Both the position numbers and the translations under genes were made by a program. This document shows, piece after piece, positions 54,935-63,588 of a stretch of 64,000 nt of DNA (positions are counted from its first letter, which is position 1; each line of letters opens with the position of its first letter). The DNA comes from PNNG01 sp964577055 (GTDB lineage Bacteria; Bacteroidota; Bacteroidia; UBA7662). The DNA is taken from the NCBI GenBank assembly GCA_964577055.1, contig CAZNWC010000005.1, positions 1 through 64,000 on the forward strand, written 5' to 3'. The notes below the pieces were generated by a model. That model was given only the letters and a program-made list of their open reading frames with translations, was not told the DNA's origin and did no database searches.

Positions 54935-55611
54935 TATTTACCGCTTAATTCAAGGTATTTCAAAAATTCGTTGCGGGTGGCTTCGTCCAAAAACTTGCCA
55001 CTGTAATCGGCAGTTATGGTGCTGCTGCTGTGGTCTTCAACGCCACGCATGCTCACACACATGTGATGCGCATCAATCACAACGGCTACGTCGTCGGTTT
55101 GCAGTACGCGCTTGAGTTCGGCCGAAATTTGCTTGGTCAAACGCTCCTGCACTTGTGGACGCTTGGCGTAATACTCTACAATGCGGTTGATTTTGCTCAA
55201 ACCAATCACATGCCCGCCGCTGATGTAGGCCACATGCGCCTTGCCCACGATGGGTACAAAGTGGTGCTCACAATTGCTGTAAAGCGTGATGTCGCGCTCC
55301 ACCAGCATTTGGTTGTATTTGTATTTGTTTTCGAACAGGGCGATTTTGGGCTTGTTGGCTGGATCGAGACCGCTGAAAATTTCTTCCACATACATTTTGG
55401 CCACCCGGTGCGGGGTGCCTTTGAGGCTGTCGTCGGTGAGGTCGAGCCCCATGATGTTCATGATTTCGCGGAAATGCTTCTCAATGAGCTCAATTTTCAG
55501 CTCATTGTCAAGTGCAAACGCATCTTCACGCAAAGGGGTATCGAGTGATGTGCCTACGTGCGCATCGCCCATTTCATCGGCTTCGGCCTTATTCACCGGC
55601 GTATTCGACAT
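54934..55611 (-). CDS. folE: GTP cyclohydrolase I
   Basis: A 225-residue enzyme with the zinc and active-site motifs SNCEHHFVPIVGKAHVAYI and IDAHHMCVSMRGVEDHSS, plus ATRNEFLKYL near the end. It converts GTP to dihydroneopterin triphosphate, the first step for folate and tetrahydropterin cofactors. The start MSNTPVNK is favoured; an in-frame ATG six codons further upstream is possible. It overlaps the pterin synthase by about 20-40 nt, depending on the start. Confidence 0.96.
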   Translation of the reverse strand: MSNTPVNKAEADEMGDAHVGTSLDTPLREDAFALDNELKIELIEKHFREIMNIMGLDLTDDSLKGTPHRVAKMYVEEIFSGLDPANKPKIALFENKYKYNQMLVERDITLYSNCEHHFVPIVGKAHVAYISGGHVIGLSKINRIVEYYAKRPQVQERLTKQISAELKRVLQTDDVAVVIDAHHMCVSMRGVEDHSSSTITADYSGKFLDEATRNEFLKYLELSGK

Positions 55612-55999
55612 AATTCCGTTCAGTTTCATATAAAGTTACTTTTAATTCGAATGGGTTGTTGATTTTTGCACGCAACAGCTGCCAAATCACCACACAAATG
55701 TTCTCGGCAGTGGGGTTGAGCTCGCGAAACTCTTCCGTGTCGAGGTTCAGGTTTTTGTGGTCGAAACGCTCACACACCTCTTCGTCGATGAGGTCGGCAA
55801 GCACCTTCATGTCCATCACATAACCTGTTTGCGGGTCGATGGGACCTGTTACATGCACAATGAGCTGGTAATTGTGTCCGTGAAAGTTGGCATTGTTGCA
55901 CTTGCCAAAAACTTGCTGGTTGGTGGCGGCATCCCACTGGGGATTGTGCAGGCGGTGGGCCGCGTTAAAATGCGCTTTGCGCGATACAGTTACTTTCAT
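55589..55999 (-). CDS. 6-pyruvoyl-tetrahydropterin / 6-carboxytetrahydropterin synthase family protein
   Basis: A 136-residue tunnelling-fold enzyme acting on dihydroneopterin triphosphate. Zinc ligands are in AHFNAAHRLHNP and FHGHNYQLIV. The catalytic Cys lies in KCNNANFHGHNY, a C-x5-HGH spacing like mammalian pyruvoyl-tetrahydropterin synthase (CNNPNGHGHNY as I recall) rather than C-x3-HGH of E. coli QueD. Later motifs are GYVMDMKVLADLIDEEV, LNPTAENICVVIW and VTLYETERNYVEY. No other queuosine genes are nearby. It begins the coupled run with folE and the SDR. Confidence 0.88.
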   Translation of the reverse strand: MKVTVSRKAHFNAAHRLHNPQWDAATNQQVFGKCNNANFHGHNYQLIVHVTGPIDPQTGYVMDMKVLADLIDEEVCERFDHKNLNLDTEEFRELNPTAENICVVIWQLLRAKINNPFELKVTLYETERNYVEYAGE

Positions 56000-56203
56000 T
56001 GTGACTTATCAACAGCAGCTTTTTGGTTTTGTTCAACTTTTAGGTGTTAAAAGTTAAACAAAGTAGTGGACTGCCAGGTCGAATTAAATTAAGTTGCTGA
56101 TAAATTGGGGTTTACACATCTAACTATTTCGAAGGCACAAAAGTACAAAGATTTTGAAACCTGCCGTTCTGGAGTCTACTTAGGTAAATCGACACCCCCC
56201 ACG

Positions 56204-56211
56204 TATCTTTA
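56204..56211 (+). promoter_or_regulatory. Possible -7 box upstream of lysA
   Basis: TATCTTTA (one mismatch to TAnnTTTG) 25 nt before the lysA ATG. No strong -33 was seen. Confidence 0.35.
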
Positions 56212-56236
56212 CGCCCTTTAAACACAATCAACCAAC

Positions 56237-57470
56237 ATGGAGACCCGAAGAGGCAAAATCGTTTTTGGTGGGGCAGTACTCACCGAGCTGGCAAATGAAT
56301 ATGGAACACCTTTGTATGTGTACGATGGTGACCAAATCAAACGCCAGTACAAACGCTTGTCATCGGCTTTCCAAGGCATTGAAACCCGCTTTTTGTATGC
56401 GTGCAAGGCCTTGAACAACATCAACATCATGCGCTTGCTGCTGAAAGAAGCGGCCGGACTCGATGCCGTTTCCATCAATGAGGTAGAATTGGGCTTGCTG
56501 GCAGGTTTTCAACCGAACGACATCCTCTTTACCCCCAACTGCGTTTCGATGCAGGAGTACGAGCGGGCGGTGGAGCTGGGCGTGCGCATCAACATCGACA
56601 ACATCAGCATCCTCGAACAATTTGGCGATCGTTATGGCAATACCGTTCCGGTTTGTGTGCGCCTCAATCCGCACATCATGGCGGGCGGCAATGTGAACAT
56701 TAGCACGGGTCACATCGACAGCAAATTCGGCATCAGCATCCACCAGCTGCGGCACTTAACGCGCGTGGTAAAGTCGCACAACATCAAAATCAATGGGCTG
56801 CACATGCACACCGGCTCAGACATTCTCGATGCCGAGGTGTTTTTTACGCGGCGCTGAGCTGTTGTTCGAAGCCGCTGAGCATTTCCCCGATTTGGAGTAC
56901 CTCGACTTTGGTTCGGGCTTCAAAGTGGCTTACAAAGAAGGCGACGTTACCACCGACATTGAAGCTTTGGGTGCAGCCATCAGCCAACGTTTTGCGCAAT
57001 TTTGCAAGGATTACGGTCGCGAGCTTACCCTCATGTTTGAGCCAGGCAAGTTTTTGGTGAGCGAGGCGGGGGTGTTGCTGGTGAAAGTGAGCGTGGTGAA
57101 ACAAACCACTGCCACGGTCTTTGCTGGCGTTGATTCAGGCCAAAACCACCTCATTCGTCCCATGTTTTACAACGCCCACCACGACATTGTAAACGTATCG
57201 AACCCCGAAGGCACGCCCCGCATTTACACCATCGTGGGCAATATTTGTGAAACCGACACCTTTGGCTACGACCGCAAACTCAGCGAAGTACGTGAAGGCG
57301 ATGTGTTGGCCATCAAAAACGCCGGGGCCTACGGTTTTACCATGAGCAACAACTACAACGCCCGTTTCCGTCCCGCCGAAGTGCTGCTGCTCGACGGCAA
57401 GCCGCACCTCATCCGCAAACGCGAAACGCTGGAGGACATTACAAGGAACCAGGTGATGGTGGAGTTGTAA
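56237..57470 (+). pseudogene. lysA: Diaminopimelate decarboxylase gene with a one-base frameshift
   Basis: The reconstructed protein is ~410 residues and PLP-dependent, converting meso-diaminopimelate to lysine. Motifs: the PLP lysine in LYACKALNNINI, HMHTGSDI, FGSGFKVAY, MFEPGKFLVSEAGVLLVKV, GNICETDTFGYDR and GAYGFTMSNNYN. At 56840-56845 there are six T where five keep the frame: DAEVF-LRGAELLFEAAEHF becomes FFTRR-stop. Everything before and after is well conserved. An extra T in a homopolymer can be a sequencing error, a true mutation giving lysine auxotrophy, or a slippage site; the sequence cannot tell. Confidence 0.85.
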
Positions 57471-57484
57471 ATCAACAACTTGTC

Positions 57485-58534
57485 CTACAGAAACTTCTGA
57501 ATCGGCAAATTCAGCCACTCCAAAGCCGAGCCATGCAGCAGCCAGTCTTTTTGCTCGGCGCTAAAAGGCATGCTGTGGATGAGCTGGCCTGGCTCCAATT
57601 CGCCCAAGGGGAAGGGATAATCGGTGCCCAGAGCAACTCGATTGAAGCCCACCAACTCGGTGATGTATTGCAGCATGGCGGGGTCGTGTACCAACGAATC
57701 GAGCCAAAAGCGGCCCAAGTAGTCACGCGGGTTCACGGCATTGTCGATGGCCACCAAATCGGGGCGTACGTTAAAACCATGCTCAATGCGGCCTATGGTT
57801 GCCGGAAACGAGCCACCGCCGTGCGCAAAGGCCACCCGCAACTGGGGCAGGCGCTCGAACACCCCGCCAAAAATCATCGAACAAATGGCCAGCGACGATT
57901 CGGCGGGCATGCCTACCAACCAGGGTAGCCAATAACGCTGCATCTTGTCCTTGCCCATCATGTCCCACGGATGCACAAAAAGTGCTGCCCCCAAACGCTC
58001 GGCCGCCTCAAAGAAGGGGAAGAGCTCGGCCGCACTCAAATTCCAGTCGTTTACGTGTGAGCCAATTTCTATCCCTGCGAAACCAAGCTCCAACATGCAT
58101 CTTTCCATTTCCTGAATGGCCAGCTGCGGGTCTTGCAAGGGCACGGTACCCAGCCCCACAAAACGCTTCGGATTTTTGGCTACGGTTTCGGCCAGGTGGT
58201 CGTTGAGGTAACGCGAGGTTTCGAGCGCATCTTGGCCTTTGGCCCAATAGTGAAACAGCACCGGAATGGTCGACAACACCTGCACGTGCACCCCATGTTG
58301 GTCGCAGTCGTTCAGGCGGGCGTCGGCCTCCCAGCAGTTTTCTTCCACCTTGCGAAAAAACTTATCGCCTTGCATCATGCTGGCACAGCGTGGACAGCTG
58401 TCGGCATGGTGTTCCAAGTGAACAAAGGTGCCATACCCAAACTTCTCGGCCCAGCGGGGCAGGTGTTCGGGCATGAGGTGGGTGTGGATGTCGATGGTGA
58501 GTTTGGAGCTGCCGTAGGGCTGCAAAAAAGACAT
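57485..58534 (-). CDS. 2-amino-3-carboxymuconate-6-semialdehyde decarboxylase (ACMSD)
   Basis: A 349-residue amidohydrolase-fold enzyme of the kynurenine pathway. The metal site begins with IDIHTHLMPEHLP, and further ligands are in ALFVHPWDMMG, VAFAHGGGSFPATIGRI and ALGTDYPFPLGELEPG. It directs the intermediate away from NAD synthesis toward complete oxidation. It follows the HAO gene by 16 nt on the same strand, the expected pair. It is convergent with lysA, 14 nt apart. Confidence 0.93.
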   Translation of the reverse strand: MSFLQPYGSSKLTIDIHTHLMPEHLPRWAEKFGYGTFVHLEHHADSCPRCASMMQGDKFFRKVEENCWEADARLNDCDQHGVHVQVLSTIPVLFHYWAKGQDALETSRYLNDHLAETVAKNPKRFVGLGTVPLQDPQLAIQEMERCMLELGFAGIEIGSHVNDWNLSAAELFPFFEAAERLGAALFVHPWDMMGKDKMQRYWLPWLVGMPAESSLAICSMIFGGVFERLPQLRVAFAHGGGSFPATIGRIEHGFNVRPDLVAIDNAVNPRDYLGRFWLDSLVHDPAMLQYITELVGFNRVALGTDYPFPLGELEPGQLIHSMPFSAEQKDWLLHGSALEWLNLPIQKFL

Positions 58535-58550
58535 GCTTGAGGATTATAGA

Positions 58551-59081
58551 TTAAACAAAACGGGGATCGGTTTCCATCACATGCCCGCAGTTTTTGCAGC
58601 TGCGGAGGTCTTCGCTACCGTAAAAATGGCGGAAACGCGGCTGGAAGTCGGTTTCAATGTTGCTGAGCTCAAAATAGGTTTCGTGCAGCTTGTGGTTGCA
58701 CTTTTCGCAAAACCACAAGAGGCCGTCGTTGTAGCCCTTGCCCAAACGCACCCGCTCAATCACCAAACCAATCGAACCGGCCGAGCGGATGGGCGAATGG
58801 GGGGTTTTGGGTGGACATAAAAACATATCGCCGGGTCCTAACTGAATGTCAACGGCCTTGCCTTCATCTTGAATGCGCACGGTAATCTCGCCCTCGAGCT
58901 GGTAAAACAACTCCTCGGTTTCGTTGTAGTGGTAGTCTTTGCGGGCATTCGGACCGCCTACAATCATCACAATGTAGTCGGTACCTTCAGGATACAAATT
59001 TTTATTGTTCACCGGCGGCTTCAGCAGGTGCCGGTTTTCATCGATCCACTTTTGCAGGTTGAAGGGTGCGCGTATGGCCAT
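58551..59081 (-). CDS. 3-hydroxyanthranilate 3,4-dioxygenase (HAO)
   Basis: A 176-residue cupin dioxygenase that opens the ring of 3-hydroxyanthranilate. The catalytic iron ligands are in DYHYNETEELFYQLEG and CPPKTPHSP. A C-terminal rubredoxin-like site uses two CxxC pairs (CEKC, CKNC), as in bacterial HAO dimers. The product is the substrate of the downstream ACMSD, so the two form a tryptophan or anthranilate breakdown step. Kynureninase and kynurenine monooxygenase are not in the window. Confidence 0.94.
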   Translation of the reverse strand: MAIRAPFNLQKWIDENRHLLKPPVNNKNLYPEGTDYIVMIVGGPNARKDYHYNETEELFYQLEGEITVRIQDEGKAVDIQLGPGDMFLCPPKTPHSPIRSAGSIGLVIERVRLGKGYNDGLLWFCEKCNHKLHETYFELSNIETDFQPRFRHFYGSEDLRSCKNCGHVMETDPRFV

Positions 59082-59114
59082 GGCAGTGTGTTTACAAGCT
59101 AAAAGTAAGGGAAT

Positions 59115-59951
59115 TTACCCAAATCTTTGTCCCAGCCACAGCAAGCCGGGTACCAACCCCAGCAGTCCATCTACCCAAAACAAATACATCCATGCACGCT
59201 CGCGCCTTGCAGTCCAAGCCGAAATGCCCAAGCTGAGGCCAAAAGAAAACAAGATGAAGTAAACATTCAAATCACTGAATGACAAGACTAAATAAGCAGT
59301 TAGTGCATGTAAAAGTATAAGTAATCCAACGAGCTGATTGATTGATCTAGCGCGCCACACATTGGCGGTGTACACCCAACCATCATGCTTTCGATCGCGC
59401 CATTCAAAAACCAAACTCAGGCAAACAATCCATACGAAATAGCCCAAAGTCAGCAGCAGTGGGGCATGCGTCCGGTGGCCTGTTTCGGCTAACAACATTC
59501 CCGGTCCCACCCAAGTCCAAACGCCGGCCACCAGCAGCGGCTTCAGCCAGCCAATGCGTTTGGGGCCAAAGGCGAAACGCGCGGGAATAGAGTACAACAA
59601 GGCAATGCCAGTACCCGCAAGAAGTGCCCATTGCGTGCTTTGGGTCAAAAGTATAAATATGAAAGCGCTCAAAATGCCCGGCAAAACTGTAAAAAGGAGC
59701 CATTCGCCTGCGTGTGCGCTCAACCAGAGAAGCCGTTCATTTTGGGGCCGGTCAAACCACAGATCTACCCAACGGTCGAGGTTGTAGTAGGTGAGGGTGG
59801 CTGCAAAGAGGAAGAGGTCGAGCCTGGGAACAGGCGCTGTGTGAAGCAACAGCGCCGCAAAATGCGGTTGCACGGCAGCCATGCAGGCAATCCACAGGTT
59901 GCCATACAGCAGCCGCTTGATCAACGGTTGCAGATGCTGCTGAAATCGCAT
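59115..59951 (-). CDS. UbiA-like integral membrane protein
   Basis: A 278-residue protein with about eight hydrophobic segments (LLYGNLWIACMAAVQPHFAA, LFTVLPGILSAFIFILL, VGLLILLHALTAYLVLSF, LLGLVPGLLWLGQRF). TYYNLDRWVDLWFD resembles the first Asp-rich motif of UbiA prenyltransferases, but the second motif is only weakly seen (VFEWRDRKHDG), so enzymatic identity is uncertain. The start lies 31 nt inside the end of the AddB-like gene, implying coupling. Confidence 0.65.
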   Translation of the reverse strand: MRFQQHLQPLIKRLLYGNLWIACMAAVQPHFAALLLHTAPVPRLDLFLFAATLTYYNLDRWVDLWFDRPQNERLLWLSAHAGEWLLFTVLPGILSAFIFILLTQSTQWALLAGTGIALLYSIPARFAFGPKRIGWLKPLLVAGVWTWVGPGMLLAETGHRTHAPLLLTLGYFVWIVCLSLVFEWRDRKHDGWVYTANVWRARSINQLVGLLILLHALTAYLVLSFSDLNVYFILFSFGLSLGISAWTARRERAWMYLFWVDGLLGLVPGLLWLGQRFG

Positions 59952-62656
59952 TTGGCGCACTGCTTCAGGTCGTCGGTTTGGGTGATGTCGCGCTCTGCAT
60001 CCAGCCACTGGTTGATCAGCTGTTTTACGGCTGCTTCAAACCATACGAGCGCCTTTTCCATGTCGATGCCACTGAGTTGGAGGCTGCTGATGCCGCTGTT
60101 GAGCTTGCGAAAGCTCCAAATGCCGGCTTCGGGCCAATCGGTGGGCGCATGTGCCTGATGCTTGTACAGCCATACATAGGCCAATAACTGCAAAGCCTTG
60201 GCTTTTTCGGGCAAAAGCAAGTCCTCGGGAGCATTTAGGATGATTTCCTTGTCCTCAAAGTTTCCTGTTTTGTAATCGATGATGCGGGTGGTGCCGGCAA
60301 ATTGGTCAACCCGGTCAACTATACCGCTGATGGTGATTGCCCGCTCAGCCCACTTCAGCTCGGCCTCCCAACGGGTTTCTTGGGCCAACACTGCCAATTC
60401 ACCCTCAGCGATACTGGCGATTTCAGCATCAAAAAAACGGTGCAAATAGTCGTCGCAAACGGCCAACAACAGCACATTGAGTCCTTGTTTAAAATCGCGG
60501 CTACCAAAATGTTGTTCCACCCAGGCACGCAAGGTGGCAGGCGCCTCCTGTTGCATCCGCTCCAAAATTGGCGCGTTGAGTACTTCTCCAACATAGGGAG
60601 CATACAATTGCTCCAATGTGCCATGCAACAAACTGCCTAATTCATTCACTTCGAGTGCATCGGCCAGATTTTGCATGGGCTTGAGTCCGAGTACTCTTTT
60701 AAAGTAAAACTTTAATTCACAAGAAATAAGGTCTTGTAAAGCTGATGGTGATATTTTTCGTTGGATGCTGGCCTTAAGCTGCGTTAACAGCTCATTTGTT
60801 TTGCGAATGCGGATATCGGCGGTGGTGCTGCCGGGTTCGTTTTGCTGGGGCACCAGTTGTTTCCGGCTGAAGTTTCCGCGGGCAACGCCCGGCCACTCAA
60901 GTGCAATTTGGGCAATGTAGCGCGAAGGTTCACCTTTGCCCATATCGTCAAGATGATTGCTGCACAAGAGCAAAGTGGCGTCGGCATGTTGCAGCAAGCG
61001 GTAAAAATGGTAGGCAAATACAGCCTCTTTTTCACGTGGACCGGGCAATCCGAATTCGCGCCGCAGGCTGTAGGTGATGTAACCATCTTGCCGACTGCTG
61101 AGTGGCAATTTGCCTTCGTTTAAACCCACGACCACCACATGCGAAAAAGCCAAAGCACGTGTTTCAAGCAGTCCCATGACTTGCAAGCCGGCCAATGGTT
61201 CGCCCAAAAAGGCCACTTGTTCACGTTTGGCTGTTTGCAAAAAGAGCTGTCTGAAAAGCGACCACTGGTTTAATGCTGCAAAACGACGGAGATGGACACC
61301 CAGACGCCGCAACAAGGTGATGGCTTGCAAGCCCATGGCATGCTGCAAATGATCGTCTTCGCTCACCAGCTCCCTGAAGAGTTGCTCCCAAGCCAACAGC
61401 CATCCGTTTGGTGTCGCCGCCACATCTAACCAATTTTCATCCCATTTCTGAAATAGTTGATTGAATATACTATTGGCATGCGACAAGCTCAACCACATCT
61501 GTCCGCTACACAGCAACTGGTTTTCAATCGCCCGTACCTGCTTTTTGCCACGCAGGAGCGGATGGCGTAAAATGGGCAGCAACTGACGTAGGTGCAATTT
61601 GCCTTGTGGGAGCTTGTCGAGCAAGTCTAGCCAAACAATCAACCAGCTGTAGGCGTGACTTTCGGTAAAGGGATAACCCAAGGTCACATTGCAGGCAGGT
61701 AAATCAGCAGGCAATGCCGAAAGGAGCGGAACCAGCATCTGCTCATCGGCCAACACCACCACACATGCTTCGGCAGGCACGCCAGCTGCCAGCCATTCGC
61801 TGATTTGCGCTGAAGCTTGCTGCAATTGAGCCGACCAGCCCAAGCATTCAACCACCTCGATATTGCTTGTACCAGCCGCCAATCGGCCATTGATAAGCAA
61901 ATCGCGCCGCATGACGGCATGGTCCAGGTAAGGCCTCAAAAACAAACCTGCTTCATGTTCCTCTTGCAGATAATATGTATCGGCTTCAAAGAAGGCCCTG
62001 GCCTCAAATTGCTTGATGCACTGTGCCATGATTTGTTCTTCAGCGGGATTGAGCGCGTTAAATCCGGCAAAAAAGTAATGATCGAAGGTTGGGGTATGTG
62101 CTTTTTTAACGAGTTGTTCGGCCAAGGCGCGGGCCATCATGCTTTGCCATGCAATCCCCTTTTCCAATTGTTTCTCGCGTAAACGGTGATACAAGCTGCC
62201 GAGGCGTCGGTAAAAATTGAGGAATTGGGTTGCTGCTTGTCCGAGTTGTCCGCTCTCCGGCGACCATAAATCGATGGCTTTTTCCTGGCTCAAATAACCA
62301 AATACCTGATTGGCATCGAGCAGGTAGGCATCTACTTCACTAAAATCGGCCAAAACTTCAGGTGCCCAATGTAAAAACGACTCAAGTGGCTCATCGGGCA
62401 CCATTTCCAGGTAAGCTTCGTACAAGGCAAATTGCAATTCAAGCGGTTCGGCCTGGCGCCAACCAGTTTCCACTGCCAGCCAATCAGGCAAAGTGAATAT
62501 GGCGGGGGCGAATACCGCCTGTTCGAGTCGTTGGGCCAAAAGCTTGCGGAAAGCTACTCCTGCTCGCCGACTGGGGAATACCAAGGCCGTACGTGGCCAT
62601 TCCTTTTGTGGTATAGCGAGCAGGGCTTCAAGCAGGGTTGGGAGTAGGGAGGCCAT
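59921..62656 (-). CDS. PD-(D/E)XK nuclease, AddB/RecB-like
   Basis: A 911-residue protein. The N-terminus has a helicase-like but degenerate opening (RTALVFPSRRAGVAFRKLLA) and the middle resembles an inactive helicase/AddB body (HVVVVGLNEGKLPLSS, YHFYRLLQHADATLLLCSNH). The C-terminus carries the nuclease core (GIVDRVDQFAGTTRIIDYKTG, with Asp and the Lys of DYKTG) and an iron-sulphur cysteine set: one in DLISCELKFYF, then CAKCDFSSIC. It is likely a DNA-end-processing nuclease in recombination repair. An AddA/UvrD partner is not in the window. Confidence 0.85.
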   Translation of the reverse strand: MASLLPTLLEALLAIPQKEWPRTALVFPSRRAGVAFRKLLAQRLEQAVFAPAIFTLPDWLAVETGWRQAEPLELQFALYEAYLEMVPDEPLESFLHWAPEVLADFSEVDAYLLDANQVFGYLSQEKAIDLWSPESGQLGQAATQFLNFYRRLGSLYHRLREKQLEKGIAWQSMMARALAEQLVKKAHTPTFDHYFFAGFNALNPAEEQIMAQCIKQFEARAFFEADTYYLQEEHEAGLFLRPYLDHAVMRRDLLINGRLAAGTSNIEVVECLGWSAQLQQASAQISEWLAAGVPAEACVVVLADEQMLVPLLSALPADLPACNVTLGYPFTESHAYSWLIVWLDLLDKLPQGKLHLRQLLPILRHPLLRGKKQVRAIENQLLCSGQMWLSLSHANSIFNQLFQKWDENWLDVAATPNGWLLAWEQLFRELVSEDDHLQHAMGLQAITLLRRLGVHLRRFAALNQWSLFRQLFLQTAKREQVAFLGEPLAGLQVMGLLETRALAFSHVVVVGLNEGKLPLSSRQDGYITYSLRREFGLPGPREKEAVFAYHFYRLLQHADATLLLCSNHLDDMGKGEPSRYIAQIALEWPGVARGNFSRKQLVPQQNEPGSTTADIRIRKTNELLTQLKASIQRKISPSALQDLISCELKFYFKRVLGLKPMQNLADALEVNELGSLLHGTLEQLYAPYVGEVLNAPILERMQQEAPATLRAWVEQHFGSRDFKQGLNVLLLAVCDDYLHRFFDAEIASIAEGELAVLAQETRWEAELKWAERAITISGIVDRVDQFAGTTRIIDYKTGNFEDKEIILNAPEDLLLPEKAKALQLLAYVWLYKHQAHAPTDWPEAGIWSFRKLNSGISSLQLSGIDMEKALVWFEAAVKQLINQWLDAERDITQTDDLKQCAKCDFSSICNR

Positions 62657-62760
62657 GCTACAAACATACCAACTCGCTGCAATTGCTGGGGCAGTGTGAA
62701 AAACTTTGCTGTTGCTGTAACATCTATGCAGCGACTTGCTCTAAATCCAAAAACGAAAGA

Positions 62761-63588
62761 ATGAAAGCACTACTCTTCATGTTCTTTGCTTTGAGCATTA
62801 CCTCATTAAAAGCAAATCAACCATTTGTTGTTCAGGAATATGGCACAAATGGAGATGCCGTTGTTTTGATTCCTGGTTATGCTTCCTCGCCCGAAGTATG
62901 GTCTTCAACCATCGCCCATTTGGAAAAGTCGTACCGCCTGTATGTTTTGCACTTTGCGGGTTTTGCTGGCAGGCCTGCGGCACCGGCACCGGGATTTGAC
63001 AAGTGGGCCGAAGCGGTTGTTGCGTGGCTGGATAAATTGCCCGAATCTGAGCTAACGGTGATTGGCCACAGCATGGGCGGGGTGATGGCTTTGCAGCTGG
63101 CCGCCGAATTGCCCGAAAAGGTGAAAAAGGTAGTGGTGGTAGATGCCCTCCCTTGCTTGAGCGCGCTGAACAACCCAAACTTCAAAGCCGATCCCTCCTT
63201 TTCGTGTGAAGCCAGCATCAAACAGATGTCGTCTTTGAGCGATTCGGCATTCAGGGCCATGCAGCAACAAGGAGCCCCATGGTTGGTGAATGATGCAGCT
63301 TGGCAGCAAAAATTGGTTGATTGGAGCATGCAAAGCGACCGATTTACTTTGGCAGCGGTGTATTGCAGTTTTCTTCAAACCGATATGCGCCCCCAATTGG
63401 CCCGCATCAAGGCAAAAGTACTGGTACAGCTCGAAGCTCCCTTTACCGGCTACCAAAATGCCATTGCTGCGCAATACGCCAATTTACCTGGGGTTCAGCT
63501 GGCATACGCGCCCAAAGGACTACATTTCGTGATGATTGACGCCGCCGATTGGTATTTCGAAAGCCTTACCGCATTTTTGAAGCCATGA
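62761..63588 (+). CDS. Exported alpha/beta hydrolase
   Basis: A 275-residue protein with signal peptide MKALLFMFFALSITSLKA. The alpha/beta-hydrolase signature follows: oxyanion region AVVLIPGYASSPEVW, nucleophile elbow VIGHSMGGVMAL, and the catalytic His in PKGLHFVMIDAADW; the acid residue is not certain. Substrate is unknown. The ATG after the promoter-proximal region was chosen over a longer in-frame reading. Its stop overlaps the start of the ECF sigma gene (ATGA), so the two are transcribed together. Confidence 0.85.
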   Translation: MKALLFMFFALSITSLKANQPFVVQEYGTNGDAVVLIPGYASSPEVWSSTIAHLEKSYRLYVLHFAGFAGRPAAPAPGFDKWAEAVVAWLDKLPESELTVIGHSMGGVMALQLAAELPEKVKKVVVVDALPCLSALNNPNFKADPSFSCEASIKQMSSLSDSAFRAMQQQGAPWLVNDAAWQQKLVDWSMQSDRFTLAAVYCSFLQTDMRPQLARIKAKVLVQLEAPFTGYQNAIAAQYANLPGVQLAYAPKGLHFVMIDAADWYFESLTAFLKP

